From positions 558,001 to 622,000 of the forward strand of contig CP022585.1 in the NCBI GenBank assembly GCA_002243285.1: a stretch of 64,000 nt of DNA, given 5' to 3'. The notes under the pieces were generated by a model. It did no database searches and was not told the origin of the DNA. It was given only the letters and a program-made list of their open reading frames with translations. Position numbers and translations under genes: made by a program. Positions 24,019 to 33,782 of the stretch are shown piece by piece. Source of the stretch: Candidatus Fluviicola riflensis. Lineage in GTDB: Bacteria; Bacteroidota; Bacteroidia; Flavobacteriales_D; Crocinitomicaceae. How positions within the stretch are numbered: the first letter of the stretch is position 1; each line of letters begins with the position of its first letter.

Positions 24019-25107
24019 ATGAAACCTGTTTACGCTATTCTGCCCTTATTCCTTCTACTGGCTATTAGTTCAACTGCTCAGGTAACAATGAAGGTTCTGA
24101 ACCTATCGGATTCGACTGCAATAGTAGATGTGGTTTGCAGTAATACACAAACAAACGTGATAGCATTCACCAATGAAAAAGGCTTATTAGAGTTAAAAAG
24201 AAACAATAATTATGTATTGGTTCACCCGTCATTTTATTCATTGAAAATTGATAATCTCCAAAGAGATACAACCGTTTATCTAAAACCGTTGATAAGGGAA
24301 ATTGAGGAAGTCGTAATTATTTCAATGTCTAACGAGAACCTATTTAAGTCATTCATTCAAAAATACCGTTCCGATTTAGCTAACAGTACCCGAAAAGGAA
24401 TACTTTACTACAAAAACACCAATTGGTTTACTTATCAATACAAAAATGATCAAACCACTGATTCCGCTTTTTGTAGTATTGAAAACATACTGAATTTTGA
24501 ATACACCGAAGCAAAAAAGAAAAGTGAAATCCTGTTTTCACCATTGAGTTTAAACAGATCTTGCAGCTCATTTTCATTACCTAAAAATTCAGATATTGAA
24601 ACCGCTCAAATTCCTGGCTTTTCAAGGCTCGATTTCTCTCATTTCCTGAACGCGCTTTTTACCCAAGGTTCATATTTTGACAAAATAGGTTTTGACCACA
24701 CACAAACGACTAAAAGAGAAGACACACTAAACAAGACAATTGAACTCAAATTTGTATCAGATGAATGCGAGAAAGTGGTAGTGATTTCGTCAATAGATTC
24801 TACCCTTATATCTTATCAATTCCGGTTCATTTCAAAAATGGGTAGTTATCACGTATACTACGCTACTTTTTCCAATCAGCAGGTGCAAACGCTCTATGAA
24901 GAAAAGGGGTATTTATTCAACTATGAAAAACAAAACCACCTTTTTAATTCTGTTCATTACGGCAACTTTGAAACGATGAACGAAATACAAGTGATGGATT
25001 CAAAACCCTTTGCTGAAATCATCAAAGATCAATCAACTGAAAATTCTGAAAATGAAACGGAGGTACTTTATCCGCTTTATAAAAAGCACTTAATTCCAAT
25101 GAAATGA
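24019..25107 (+). CDS. Secreted CarboxypepD_reg-like protein (362 aa)
   Basis: The start at 24019 gives signal peptide MKPVYAILPLFLLLAISSTAQ. The first ~80 mature residues fit a carboxypeptidase-regulatory-like beta-sandwich as found in many Bacteroidota exported proteins (VTMKVLNLSDSTAIVDV...LELKRNNNYVLVHP, then DTTVYLKPLIREIEEVVII). The remainder is mixed and lacks known motifs. It is followed by a terminator. Probably periplasmic or outer-membrane associated; cargo rather than core element function. Confidence 0.6.
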   Translation: MKPVYAILPLFLLLAISSTAQVTMKVLNLSDSTAIVDVVCSNTQTNVIAFTNEKGLLELKRNNNYVLVHPSFYSLKIDNLQRDTTVYLKPLIREIEEVVIISMSNENLFKSFIQKYRSDLANSTRKGILYYKNTNWFTYQYKNDQTTDSAFCSIENILNFEYTEAKKKSEILFSPLSLNRSCSSFSLPKNSDIETAQIPGFSRLDFSHFLNALFTQGSYFDKIGFDHTQTTKREDTLNKTIELKFVSDECEKVVVISSIDSTLISYQFRFISKMGSYHVYYATFSNQQVQTLYEEKGYLFNYEKQNHLFNSVHYGNFETMNEIQVMDSKPFAEIIKDQSTENSENETEVLYPLYKKHLIPMK

Positions 25108-25141
25108 AAGACGGCTCAAAACCAATGCCCTGAACCGTCTT
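25108..25141. terminator. Hairpin terminator between convergent genes
   Basis: AAGACGGCTCA and TGAACCGTCTT pair with one mismatch around a 12-nt loop, right after the stop at 25107. Confidence 0.6.
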
Positions 25142-25174
25142 ATTCACCACCACATAAATCAAAAAATAAGATCG

Positions 25175-25615
25175 TCACCACTTCCTGAGCTGTATAACTT
25201 CGATATAACAATTCAAAGCCAGTTCCTCCAACGACATAGTAGGAAATTCCAAAAACATTGTGCTGCTGTCCTCTACCATCTTGTCGTAAAACTCAATTAT
25301 TTCATCCTTGTTTTTCGACTTGTCTAGTAAAAGCAAATCGTAAATTATACTGTTCAATTCAATCTTGCTACCAATATCATCTAATTGATTATTCGAATTT
25401 CTCAGTATGATGTTTGTTACAATGTCTTGCTTAATTAATCGTACTATCATTGCTTCATCGTTAATTATACGCGACAAAACGGTTTTGGTCTGATCTTCCG
25501 GAATTACTTCTTGCTTTACGATTTCAGAATGCTGAATATTACCCTGTTGTAAACAGGGCTTTTTCTTACCAAATAATCGGAAGAACCAATCGAATTTAAT
25601 TAGCTGAAAGTGCAT
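25175..25615 (-). CDS. Hypothetical protein (146 aa)
   Basis: A helical protein with a short basic N-terminus (DWFFRLFGKKK) and an acidic C-terminal half (IIEFYDKMVEDSSTMFLEF). No recognised motif. Its start overlaps the end of the OmpH-like gene by 20 nt on the same strand, so the two are co-transcribed. Confidence 0.5.
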   Translation of the reverse strand: MHFQLIKFDWFFRLFGKKKPCLQQGNIQHSEIVKQEVIPEDQTKTVLSRIINDEAMIVRLIKQDIVTNIILRNSNNQLDDIGSKIELNSIIYDLLLLDKSKNKDEIIEFYDKMVEDSSTMFLEFPTMSLEELALNCYIEVIQLRKW

Positions 25616-26108
25616 CTATTCTTAGTAGTTCAGTTATGACTTCATTCGTAATATTTACGCCGGTTGAATAAAGAGTGCTGTTCTCATCAATCACATAATT
25701 AAGCCCTTTCTTTGACGCAATAATGGCGATAGCATCTTTTACAGTTTTTAGCGTTTTTTCATTCATTGTTGCGCTCAAATTCTGCAACAGCGTACTTATT
25801 TCCTGTTCTCTGTTTTGAGCGTCTTGTTGCATCTTTTGCAATCGACTTTCGTCGTACTGGTTCATCGCTTCTGATTGTGTGGGTTTGCGGGTCAAATATT
25901 CATTGTAGGCTTTTTCGAGTTGCGTTTCCAACTCTTTTAATTCTTGTTCCCCTTTTTGAGAAAGTTCGTTTATTTCATTAATGGCTTTTATGCGTGATGG
26001 TATTGTGTCAATAAGAGTTTGCGTATTTACATGCGCAAATTTAGATTGACTCATTGCCGGAAAGGCGATCAGGAACAAAATACTTGTTAGAATAAATAGT
26101 TTTTTCAT
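25596..26108 (-). CDS. OmpH/Skp-family periplasmic chaperone
   Basis: A 170-aa protein with signal peptide MKKLFILTSILFLIAFPAMSQ followed by FAHVNTQTLIDTIPSRI, the usual OmpH start, a long helical hairpin (LKELETQLEKAYNEYL, LQKMQQDAQNREQEISTLLQ) and the terminal VKDAIAIIASKKGLNYVID, all classic for Skp/OmpH. These chaperones hold unfolded outer-membrane proteins in the periplasm. In this element it precedes exported T9SS proteins and may serve them. Confidence 0.85.
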   Translation of the reverse strand: MKKLFILTSILFLIAFPAMSQSKFAHVNTQTLIDTIPSRIKAINEINELSQKGEQELKELETQLEKAYNEYLTRKPTQSEAMNQYDESRLQKMQQDAQNREQEISTLLQNLSATMNEKTLKTVKDAIAIIASKKGLNYVIDENSTLYSTGVNITNEVITELLRIDALSAN

Positions 26109-26186
26109 CTTTATAATGTTTAAGGTTAAGTACCGAGGGAACCGAAAAATGATCCCCTCGGTGGATAAATCAATGAATGGAATGTA

Positions 26187-29100
26187 TTATTGTTTCATCA
26201 TTTTTTTGGTTGCAACGATTTGTCCGTCAGCTACCAAAGTATAAGTATATGTGCCTTGGCTCAAATCAGAACCGAACACCGTTAGACTACCTAAACCGCG
26301 TTCAACAACATCTACCGACTGAATCAAACGGCCAGTTCCATCATAAAAATGAATCTGAGCTTTTTGAACCGTTGCAGGAATTGAGAAGTTAATCACCGTT
26401 TGTTCTGCGAACGGATTCGGAACATTTTGATCTAATACAATAGAAGAACGATTACTCAATTCTACACTCAATTGCGTGCGTACTGCTTCCTGTTCCTGCG
26501 GTGTATTTGCCTGAATGGCACTTTGGCTCATTTGGCACAAGAATGGCAAGATTCCGGAAAGGCAGCTTTCCAATTGGGTTAAACGGTTGTTGAGGTCGTT
26601 AATGATCGAATCTTTCTGCTCAACCGTATTATTCAATTCTTCAATTGCCTCGGCTAAAATCGGAACTACTTTGTCATACTCAATGTGTAGTAGATTATCG
26701 TCGTCAAGGTAAGTCAAACGGGCATCAACTTGTGCCATTTCTTGCGCAATGAAACCAACGTGGTTTGCACTGTCTAGGCTCAATTGCGGTTGTACGTTGT
26801 GATTCCAATCATAAGAAACACCACGCATTGCAAGTACCTTATCCAATGAACCATCCAAATCCTGTACGTTCGTTTTAATCGTTTCATCCGACAATGTAGC
26901 TTTTTCAACTTTCGCGTTCAACTCGATAATTGCTTGCGTGTTGATTGGAGTAATTGCATCATAATTTACCGATCTGTATGTTACGGCAGGTGTTATTTCA
27001 TTACCTAATGTATCAAATTGTGCCGGCATATAACTTTGATGAACAATGCTAGGAACAACCGTCTCCACTTGTTGAGCAATGAATCCGTATTGTTTTTCAG
27101 AACCAAAGTTGAATTGTCCGAAATTGGTGTTATCCATGTAGTACGTTACTGGCTTCAATTGAATAACCGTTTTTAAACCGCTTTCCAACGTTACAACGTT
27201 TGTTTTAAACATTGAATCGGAAGAAATCAACGCACCTCCTGTTGTTTCCATTTGTCCAACAAAATAACCTGAGCGGTTCGTACCTGTATTAACAACACTA
27301 GCATAAACCCCGATATTGTTTACAGTTCCAAATTGAGCAACAGCATAAACCCCATAGGTTTGAGGGCCACCCGAACCGTAAGCACGAACACCGTAGTTCC
27401 TTGCCAGTGAGTTCATCCCTTTAAAATCACCTCCTAAGTTTTCCAAGGTGGCATTCGCTGGGTTGTTGATAAGCGTATTATACGCCAAACCGGACACACC
27501 AACATTTTTCTTTGTTGCACCTTGTGCAATAGAACGCACACCAAAAGTTGTTTCGCCCGAATAAGCTTCAAAATATCCTGCTGTGTTCGTAGCTGTTGGA
27601 ATTGTGAACTCTTGCGCTCTTCCGAAAACACCAATGTTTGTATAAGCATTTTGAGCGCGGAATAATCCACCAACGTTTTGTGGTTTTTGTGCTGTTTGAG
27701 CACCAAAAGCATCACCGTTCACACCAACATAGAGTTTATTTAATTCACCATTGGCAATGTCCAGGTTTAGACCTCCAACGGCTACCGTTCCATCACCAAC
27801 AGCTGTCGGGTGAATTTGCTGGCTGCTGAATTTAGCCGGTAACGCTAAACCGCAATCGTAACCAACACCCACATGGTTTGCTCCTAAACTGTCATTCTTT
27901 GTAAAATACAAGTTGTGATTGTTTAAATCTACTTTGGTGTCAAAACCAAGAATACCATTTACAGAATCCGTACACGCTGCACCAAATTGAGACGGCAAAG
28001 CATTCGACCAACGAAGCACACCATTTGAATCAACCATTACTACCTGAGTAACTGACTCATCGGCTAAATACAACGAATCAGGCAAAGCTCTAAAGCGTCC
28101 GTTTCCTACAACATCTAATTTATGTGTCGGCTGTTCGTTCACGCCTTGGACGGTAAAATCACCAATACCAACACGACCGTAAGTTAAACCCTCTAATGTA
28201 CTGGTTGTATCGCGGTCAGGATATAAACGCATTACCTCCAATCCGTCTTGTGTAACTGCATTTGAGGCAGAATCTAAGATTGATTCGGGTTCGGCAGTGA
28301 AAATGAAGCGCATAACATCTTTTGCGTTTGGCGCACTTCCGTCATTTCCCCAATTAATTACCGCATCCATTTGATTGTTGTTCGCGTTTGCATTTCCGGC
28401 TCTTGGTTTCAAACCAATCCAAACATTATCAGTTGAATTGGAAACAAGCATCCCCAAGTCCATCCAAGACCTCCAACCGAATCTTAATTGAGTTTGCCCG
28501 ACAACAGTTCCAATATTGTACCCCATGTGTAATAAGCTCATTGGTTTTGTCAGTCCGTTAGAACCTGAATGAGAGATCGAAATACGTGTTAAATCCGAAG
28601 GTGTACCAAAGAGAACCGGTCTTAAACCAATATAATCATTTGGAAGATAGTTGCGATCTAACGCCCCTAATGATGTCACCCGCAATCGTTCGTTGGCTTG
28701 GATATTATTCGTTCCGCCGTCTTCTGTTTGAATGATAAAACTGGATGCTTCCTGCCAACGCAGATAACTGTTTAAGTGCCGTTTACCCACTACACCAAAC
28801 AAATCGTTGTCAATACCCAAACGTAAACCATCCGTTAACAATTCACCTTGACCAATAGAATCGAGAGTTGCGCCAAATGGTCGACGATAGGTGATTTGCA
28901 TAAACCCGAAAGGTTCAAACGCAGTTTGGTTCGTTCGGTATTGGTAACTCATGTGTAGTAACGATTGTGGATTGTTGTAAACCACTCCTGCCGGAACTCC
29001 AACATTTACACCGAATGTATTTCCCAAGCCCATCAAACCACTCCCCGTAAAACGTGATACGTGTAAACCGTCCAAATCACCGTTTAGGCTGAAATCATTA

Positions 29101-29747
29101 TTAATTACGGTTGTTCCAGCACCACCCGAAGTAAAGCGAAAAACCATGTCGTCCGGTCCGGGTGCATTGGGGTCATTATTATCCGACCATGCAATTGTTG
29201 TTTCGGTCACATCTTCAATATTACCCAAGGCACGTAAACCCATGTAGCTCAAATCACGGTTGGCTGTGAAAGTAACACCCGTTTTCATCCATGGACGGAA
29301 ACCAAATTCCTGATAGTTGTTACTTGCTGTTGCTCCGTTCAAATGAAGCAATGAGAATGCACCTTTACGGTTATACAACCCCAAGTTATCGGTAATACTG
29401 TTTCCATCAACTCCTATCAACATATAACCGCTTGTGTTGACGGTTTGTTGAGTGTTACCGAAAGTATAACCGTTAATTGTGTATTGACCAGAAACCCCAC
29501 CCGGAGTGAACCGTCCGTTTAACTTCGTGCGGTTAGTTCCGTCAGTTATGGTGTAAATAGGTGAATTAAAGATCGTTCCGAAAACGTTGTTTGTTCCGTT
29601 AAGATTGGTATTCCCTGCACGTGACCAAAACTGCTCACTGTTTCTACCTGACAGATTGCCCACGGGATCAGTATTGGTGGGAACTTGTTGTGCATAAGCA
29701 CTAGCCCCCGAGAGTATTACCCCCAATAGTATATTGTATTTTTTCAT
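26187..29747 (-). CDS. Secreted protein with S74 (endosialidase chaperone) and T9SS sorting domains
   Basis: A 1186-aa protein with signal peptide MKKYNILLGVILSGASAYAQ. The first ~800 residues are repetitive and beta-rich, like phage fibre or autotransporter-stalk passengers. Residues ~840-910 match the peptidase S74 intramolecular chaperone (SSDSMFKTNVVTL, KPVTYYMDNTN, YGFIAQQVETVVP), and a second similar block follows (GVSYDWN, HVGFIAQEMAQVD). A coiled coil leads to a type A T9SS C-terminal domain (NVPNPFAEQTVINFSIP ... GTYTYTLVADG). Likely a cell-surface fibre or adhesin. Confidence 0.8.
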   Translation of the reverse strand: MKKYNILLGVILSGASAYAQQVPTNTDPVGNLSGRNSEQFWSRAGNTNLNGTNNVFGTIFNSPIYTITDGTNRTKLNGRFTPGGVSGQYTINGYTFGNTQQTVNTSGYMLIGVDGNSITDNLGLYNRKGAFSLLHLNGATASNNYQEFGFRPWMKTGVTFTANRDLSYMGLRALGNIEDVTETTIAWSDNNDPNAPGPDDMVFRFTSGGAGTTVINNDFSLNGDLDGLHVSRFTGSGLMGLGNTFGVNVGVPAGVVYNNPQSLLHMSYQYRTNQTAFEPFGFMQITYRRPFGATLDSIGQGELLTDGLRLGIDNDLFGVVGKRHLNSYLRWQEASSFIIQTEDGGTNNIQANERLRVTSLGALDRNYLPNDYIGLRPVLFGTPSDLTRISISHSGSNGLTKPMSLLHMGYNIGTVVGQTQLRFGWRSWMDLGMLVSNSTDNVWIGLKPRAGNANANNNQMDAVINWGNDGSAPNAKDVMRFIFTAEPESILDSASNAVTQDGLEVMRLYPDRDTTSTLEGLTYGRVGIGDFTVQGVNEQPTHKLDVVGNGRFRALPDSLYLADESVTQVVMVDSNGVLRWSNALPSQFGAACTDSVNGILGFDTKVDLNNHNLYFTKNDSLGANHVGVGYDCGLALPAKFSSQQIHPTAVGDGTVAVGGLNLDIANGELNKLYVGVNGDAFGAQTAQKPQNVGGLFRAQNAYTNIGVFGRAQEFTIPTATNTAGYFEAYSGETTFGVRSIAQGATKKNVGVSGLAYNTLINNPANATLENLGGDFKGMNSLARNYGVRAYGSGGPQTYGVYAVAQFGTVNNIGVYASVVNTGTNRSGYFVGQMETTGGALISSDSMFKTNVVTLESGLKTVIQLKPVTYYMDNTNFGQFNFGSEKQYGFIAQQVETVVPSIVHQSYMPAQFDTLGNEITPAVTYRSVNYDAITPINTQAIIELNAKVEKATLSDETIKTNVQDLDGSLDKVLAMRGVSYDWNHNVQPQLSLDSANHVGFIAQEMAQVDARLTYLDDDNLLHIEYDKVVPILAEAIEELNNTVEQKDSIINDLNNRLTQLESCLSGILPFLCQMSQSAIQANTPQEQEAVRTQLSVELSNRSSIVLDQNVPNPFAEQTVINFSIPATVQKAQIHFYDGTGRLIQSVDVVERGLGSLTVFGSDLSQGTYTYTLVADGQIVATKKMMKQ

Positions 29748-29760
29748 AGTTCAATTGGTA

Positions 29761-30753
29761 TTAATGCACCAACTGAATAAAACCTGAAATGTTTGTATCG
29801 CTTACCTTATAAAAATAAACCCCCTCGGAAATCGGATTACCGTTTGAATCTTTACCATCCCATGAAAACCCATTCAAAGAGCCTTGATAAATTAGGTTTC
29901 CCCAACGGTTAAGAATATAAACTTGTTTCTCTGAACTACCATCCCAAAAGTAGGGGCTCCAAATGTCGTTAACTCCATCACCGTTTGGCGTGAAAATGTT
30001 AGGCGTTTGAACCTCATTACTAGCGTCTGATAGAACTACATTATCAATGTAAAAATAGGTAACCTTAGGATCTAAAGGAACGGTTGAAATTCTGGATAAA
30101 GTGTCGGTTGTAATGTCGTCACGAAAATTTCCAATAGTCAAGTATTTTTCACTACCATCAGCAATGTAATAAGCTTCTAAATGCACCCAATTTGCAGTAT
30201 CACGAAAAAAGTTAGATTCATAGAAAACTATTTGAGGATTAACATTCAATGGAGCCGAATTGGGGCTAGTTATAGGAACATCAGATAAATAAACCCCCAT
30301 TTCGGTAATCATCAAATCAGAGCATTCTGCCAATGAAACTTCCATAGAAAATTTATAGATTTTTCCTACCTCCAACGGTTGAGTAAATCCCCCTTGAATG
30401 TATTCCCACCATAAATCTCCGTTATATCCATCATCACCACCCCCACCTGCGAAATTGGTGAAAAAACCACCTAGATAACCATCTCCGTTAAATGGACTTT
30501 GATTACCTGTAAAACTAAAGGGTACTTCGACTAGTGTTCCCAATGCGCAAACATTGTAGTAATCACTTGTACCGTAAGTGGGTGTCTTCCAGCCTATACA
30601 TTTTTCAATTTCCTTTGGATTCTGAAAAGGATTACTTTCAAATTGAGGACAACTAGAATACTGCTCAAAGTCACCATTCACTACAAGGTTTTGTTGCCCT
30701 AGAGTAAATAGCGGTAAAAAAAGGTAAGCGATATATATTGCGATTTTATTCAA
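29761..30753 (-). CDS. Secreted protein with T9SS type B sorting domain
   Basis: A 330-aa protein starting at TTG (MNKIAIYIAYLFLPLFTLGQ signal peptide; no in-frame ATG fits). Mature N-terminus NLVVNGDFEQYSSCP is typical of carbohydrate-binding-like gliding-associated proteins. The C-terminal ~75 residues, NIFTPNGDGVNDIWSP ... VYILNRWGNLIYQG ... GVYFYKV, are a textbook type B (CHU_C/gliding motility-associated) T9SS signal. Located 13 nt upstream of the S74 protein gene, probably co-transcribed and exported together. Confidence 0.85.
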   Translation of the reverse strand: MNKIAIYIAYLFLPLFTLGQQNLVVNGDFEQYSSCPQFESNPFQNPKEIEKCIGWKTPTYGTSDYYNVCALGTLVEVPFSFTGNQSPFNGDGYLGGFFTNFAGGGGDDGYNGDLWWEYIQGGFTQPLEVGKIYKFSMEVSLAECSDLMITEMGVYLSDVPITSPNSAPLNVNPQIVFYESNFFRDTANWVHLEAYYIADGSEKYLTIGNFRDDITTDTLSRISTVPLDPKVTYFYIDNVVLSDASNEVQTPNIFTPNGDGVNDIWSPYFWDGSSEKQVYILNRWGNLIYQGSLNGFSWDGKDSNGNPISEGVYFYKVSDTNISGFIQLVH

Positions 30754-30922
30754 TTAATTCATTGTGTTTAACAATAGTATAAATTTTTCGCCTTACTTCA
30801 TGAGCAGTGAGACTTGCAAAGGTCATATTTTAATGACGCTAAAGCCGTTAAAAGGTTGGATTTCTGTTTTGTAAATAGTGTTTTGGTAATCTATTGTCTT
30901 TTGTTTAAAAGACAAAGAACCT

Positions 30923-31006
30923 TTGTTGTTAAGCAATAGAACATTGCTCAATTTTAATTGAGATTGAAACCTAAAAATAATTTGTCTACGATTAGCTTAA
31001 CAACAA
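30923..31006. repeat. Inverted repeat in the upstream gap
   Basis: TTGTTGTTAAGC (30923-30934) and GCTTAACAACAA (30995-31006) are a perfect 12-bp pair 60 nt apart in the 380-bp AT-rich gap between the T9SS type B gene and the LuxR-like gene. Possible regulator binding sites. Confidence 0.4.
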
Positions 31007-31133
31007 TAGATTCTTTGTTGGCACAACATTAAATATTCTATAATAGTAAGCCTGCTTTTTTATCTGTATTTAATCTGTATTTTCTCATTATATGAAGTAC
31101 AGATTAACTACGGATTCAATAACGACAGTGGTT

Positions 31134-32015
31134 TCAAATGGTATTTCTGAATTTTCGACGAAACTCTTTGTGGTCTTTACAACCTGTTTTTTTATACAAA
31201 TTGGAAGCATGTTTATATACTGTTCCAGCTGATATAAAACATTCATCAGCAATTTGATCGAAAGATTTCCCTTTCAACAATAATATGGCTGTTTCAATTT
31301 CGCGGGGAGTAAAATCAAAATCCTCAAGTTTGGTTTTAGGGCGATTATTGAGATCAATATTTTTCAAAGCTTCGTGCTGATTATTACTGACCATAAGTAA
31401 TTGAAAAAAATAACCGACTGATAATAAAATAAATGTCATATTGATTACTGAAAAAACAAACTCATTCACAATCTTAAAATAGAATAGAAGCGGTAATGAA
31501 GTCATAAGAATTAAAGCGAAATATCCAGAGAACAGAAAAATGCTATTCAGATGCTTTGTAACAATTGTTTTTTTGTACTGGATATGGATATAAACTGACA
31601 TCAATATTGTTGAAATTATCGGGATTACTATCAGTGTAAATCTTGCAATTTCAGATGTTCCAATTAAAAAAACAGAAGTAAGAAAACCAACGGAAATAAC
31701 CGTGATACCCACCCAAAAGACATTCTTAAAGTTTAAAATGATTTCAAATATTTTAAACTCTTTGATAATATAAAGGAGTAATGAAATCGCAATAAAAAAC
31801 CCGCTTAGATGTGTAATTACTTTTGTTAACCAATGTTCCACACTATAAAACTTAGAGAGAAACAAATTCAATAGATTAAATACAAAATAAAAAGTCGCCA
31901 AAATAAAAAATCTCAGTCTTGACTTTTCTTGTACCCTCAACAAAAAATTACATAGAATCGGTACAAATACTACAAATTGAGCAATCGCAATTACCAATGA
32001 GGGATTTTTAAACAT
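31134..32015 (-). CDS. Membrane-bound LuxR-type transcriptional regulator
   Basis: A 293-aa protein. About seven hydrophobic helices fill residues 1-215 (for example IAIAQFVVFVPILCNFLL, LTSVFLIGTSEIARFTLIVI). The C-terminal ~65 residues are a GerE/LuxR HTH: FDFTPREIETAILLLKGKSF, DQIADECFISAGTVYKHASN, LYKKTGC. A regulator tethered to the membrane is implied. It may control nearby cargo genes; the T9SS genes follow on the same strand. Confidence 0.75.
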   Translation of the reverse strand: MFKNPSLVIAIAQFVVFVPILCNFLLRVQEKSRLRFFILATFYFVFNLLNLFLSKFYSVEHWLTKVITHLSGFFIAISLLLYIIKEFKIFEIILNFKNVFWVGITVISVGFLTSVFLIGTSEIARFTLIVIPIISTILMSVYIHIQYKKTIVTKHLNSIFLFSGYFALILMTSLPLLFYFKIVNEFVFSVINMTFILLSVGYFFQLLMVSNNQHEALKNIDLNNRPKTKLEDFDFTPREIETAILLLKGKSFDQIADECFISAGTVYKHASNLYKKTGCKDHKEFRRKFRNTI

Positions 32016-32101
32016 TGTATGAATAGTGTTTGTATTAGTGAAGGTTTTGTTAAACTAAAACAAAGGTCTGTTTAATAATTGTTATTTATGACAATTTTAA
32101 A

Positions 32102-32132
32102 AGGGTCACACTCACTTATCGAATGTAACCCT
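32102..32132 (-). terminator. Weak hairpin after the 127-aa gene
   Basis: AGGGTCACA and TGTAACCCT pair with one mismatch around a 13-nt loop, just downstream of the minus-strand 127-aa gene. Confidence 0.45.
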
Positions 32133-32140
32133 ATTAAATA

Positions 32141-32524
32141 TCAATTTTCTCTGTAAATCATGCTGAAACTAAACGATCCTGAAGGTTCTTCATTACCTTC
32201 ATTATTCGTGATTAATTTGGTCGAACTACTTCCGCCAGTCCATTTTCCGACTCTAGTCTGTGATTGGGCAGACGGGTAGTCAAGTGTAATATCTAACCGA
32301 TGTATGAAACAAAACCAACATTGGTCACCGAAATACTGAACTGAATTATCAGGCATAGAGTTAAGATAACTCAATTGCATTTCAGCAAGTTCGAAATGAG
32401 TTGATACCCAATTTCGGAAATTGGCTTTAATTGCAAGTGCCTCAATATTCAACTCATTATTTGGTAAAGCGTATAATTTTTTAAGTAATTCTGCTACTCC
32501 GAGAGCAGTTAAAGGATATGCCAT
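32141..32524 (-). CDS. Hypothetical protein (127 aa)
   Basis: N-terminal half helical (LGVAELLKKLYALPNNEL, FRNWVSTHFELAEMQLSYLN), C-terminal half beta-rich with Ser/Gly stretches (VGKWTGGSSSTKLITNNEG, SGSFSFSMIYREN). Two Cys and two Trp in DQCWFCFIHRLDI. No signal or membrane segment and no recognised family. Sits between two regulatory genes in the cargo region. Confidence 0.5.
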   Translation of the reverse strand: MAYPLTALGVAELLKKLYALPNNELNIEALAIKANFRNWVSTHFELAEMQLSYLNSMPDNSVQYFGDQCWFCFIHRLDITLDYPSAQSQTRVGKWTGGSSSTKLITNNEGNEEPSGSFSFSMIYREN

Positions 32525-32606
32525 TTTTAGAATAATTGGTTAATGAAAAATTTAGGTAAATATAGCATTTTGTGTATTATTCTTCAAATGTTGATATTTT
32601 CGTAAG

Positions 32607-33455
32607 TTGAAACCAAAAAATAAACGATTGTCTAACGTTCAATACAGGAATTCGCGATTCCGAGTAATCATATCACTTTTAGCGTCGGTGTATATTCTAA
32701 TACACGGACTCAAGTTTGATGTCATTGTACAATCCTTCACAATTCCAGCCTTTTACTTGGCTATTTTGATAAGTTTTTCAATTACACTTTTACTCGTTTA
32801 TCTCATACATAGAGTTACAATTTGGTTGGATAAAGAACATGACTGGAGAAAGAATTATAAGGAGCGACTTTGGTGGCAATTCTTATTTGCTTTCATCTTA
32901 CCTTCATTAATAGATTTAGGTCTTATATCATTTCATTCTATGATAATGGGTATAGATTTTAGTGAAAGTCCCTTTTTACTTTATGATTACCCGATGATTG
33001 TTTTATTTATTCTTTTGATTAATATGTATTATGTTATTCGTTATCTTTTTTTGACGGATTCACGTAAGACCTATTCTAAAGAGAAAATTGAGAAACTTGT
33101 TATTGATTACAATGGAGTTTATGCTGAATTAATTCCCGAATCTGAACTAATCTGCTTTTATAGGTCTAATCATTTGATAAGATTTGTAACCATTGATCGT
33201 GAATATGAAACTCGTGGAGAATCTATTTCAGAATTAGAACAAACCTTTTCTTCAAGGGGCTTTATGCAGATAAATCGAAGTACGATAATCAATATGACAT
33301 TTGTTAAAGGTTATTCTTCCGGTCAGAAAAGAGATACATTAAATGTCATCTTTAAGTCAGGCATTGATGTTTCAAAAATCGATCCTGCTGTTTTCATAGT
33401 AACGGATAAATTTCTGGGTTCATTTAAAAGTCGTTTCAAAGACGAAATTGTATGA
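32607..33455 (+). CDS. LytTR-domain transcriptional regulator with four membrane helices
   Basis: A 282-aa protein with TTG start (no suitable ATG before residue 115). Four hydrophobic helices fill the first ~150 residues (VIISLLASVYILIHGL, YLAILISFSITLLLVYLI, WWQFLFAFILPSLIDLGLI, YPMIVLFILLINMYYVIRYL). The rest is a LytTR DNA-binding domain (IDYNGVYAELIPESELICFY, SISELEQTFSSRGFMQINRS, FVKGYSSGQ). Bacteroidota have many such TM-LytTR proteins without a receiver. It could regulate the divergent 127-aa gene or the cargo. Confidence 0.8.
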   Translation: MKPKNKRLSNVQYRNSRFRVIISLLASVYILIHGLKFDVIVQSFTIPAFYLAILISFSITLLLVYLIHRVTIWLDKEHDWRKNYKERLWWQFLFAFILPSLIDLGLISFHSMIMGIDFSESPFLLYDYPMIVLFILLINMYYVIRYLFLTDSRKTYSKEKIEKLVIDYNGVYAELIPESELICFYRSNHLIRFVTIDREYETRGESISELEQTFSSRGFMQINRSTIINMTFVKGYSSGQKRDTLNVIFKSGIDVSKIDPAVFIVTDKFLGSFKSRFKDEIV

Positions 33456-33590
33456 CAGATTCAATGTCAATTCATGTATTTTATTGTATGTTTCCCGCCT
33501 TTTTTATGGGTTTTAACTGTACTTATGATGCTGTGCTTTCAGTAATAAAAAGTTGCGTTTAGATTTGGGGTTAATTCCGTTTTTTCAAAT

Positions 33591-33782
33591 ATGAAAACAT
33601 TTAGAGTACTACTTATTTTAACAATTGTTTCGACAACAGTTGCCAGCATTTTGGTTTTTCAGGATCAAAATGAAAAACCACATATAAAGGAAGGCTCAAA
33701 GAATAAAACAACTCAAAACAGTAGCCAAAAATCAGTTTACAAGAAAACAAAGCATTTGAAAAATGTTGAAAATCAAAAATAA
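33591..33782 (+). CDS. Small basic protein with N-terminal signal/TM (63 aa)
   Basis: MKTFRVLLILTIVSTTVASI is a hydrophobic N-terminus, followed by a Lys/Asn/Gln-rich polar tail (KNKTTQNSSQKSVYKKTKHL). No family recognised. The length and codon use make it plausible but unproven. Confidence 0.4.
   Translation: MKTFRVLLILTIVSTTVASILVFQDQNEKPHIKEGSKNKTTQNSSQKSVYKKTKHLKNVENQK

Noticed and set aside
26130-26162. ACCGAGGG/CCCTCGGT hairpin as terminator upstream of the OmpH-like gene
   Set aside because: The stem is good but there is no T-run on the transcribed strand, so a terminator call is not justified; it may be a leader structure.
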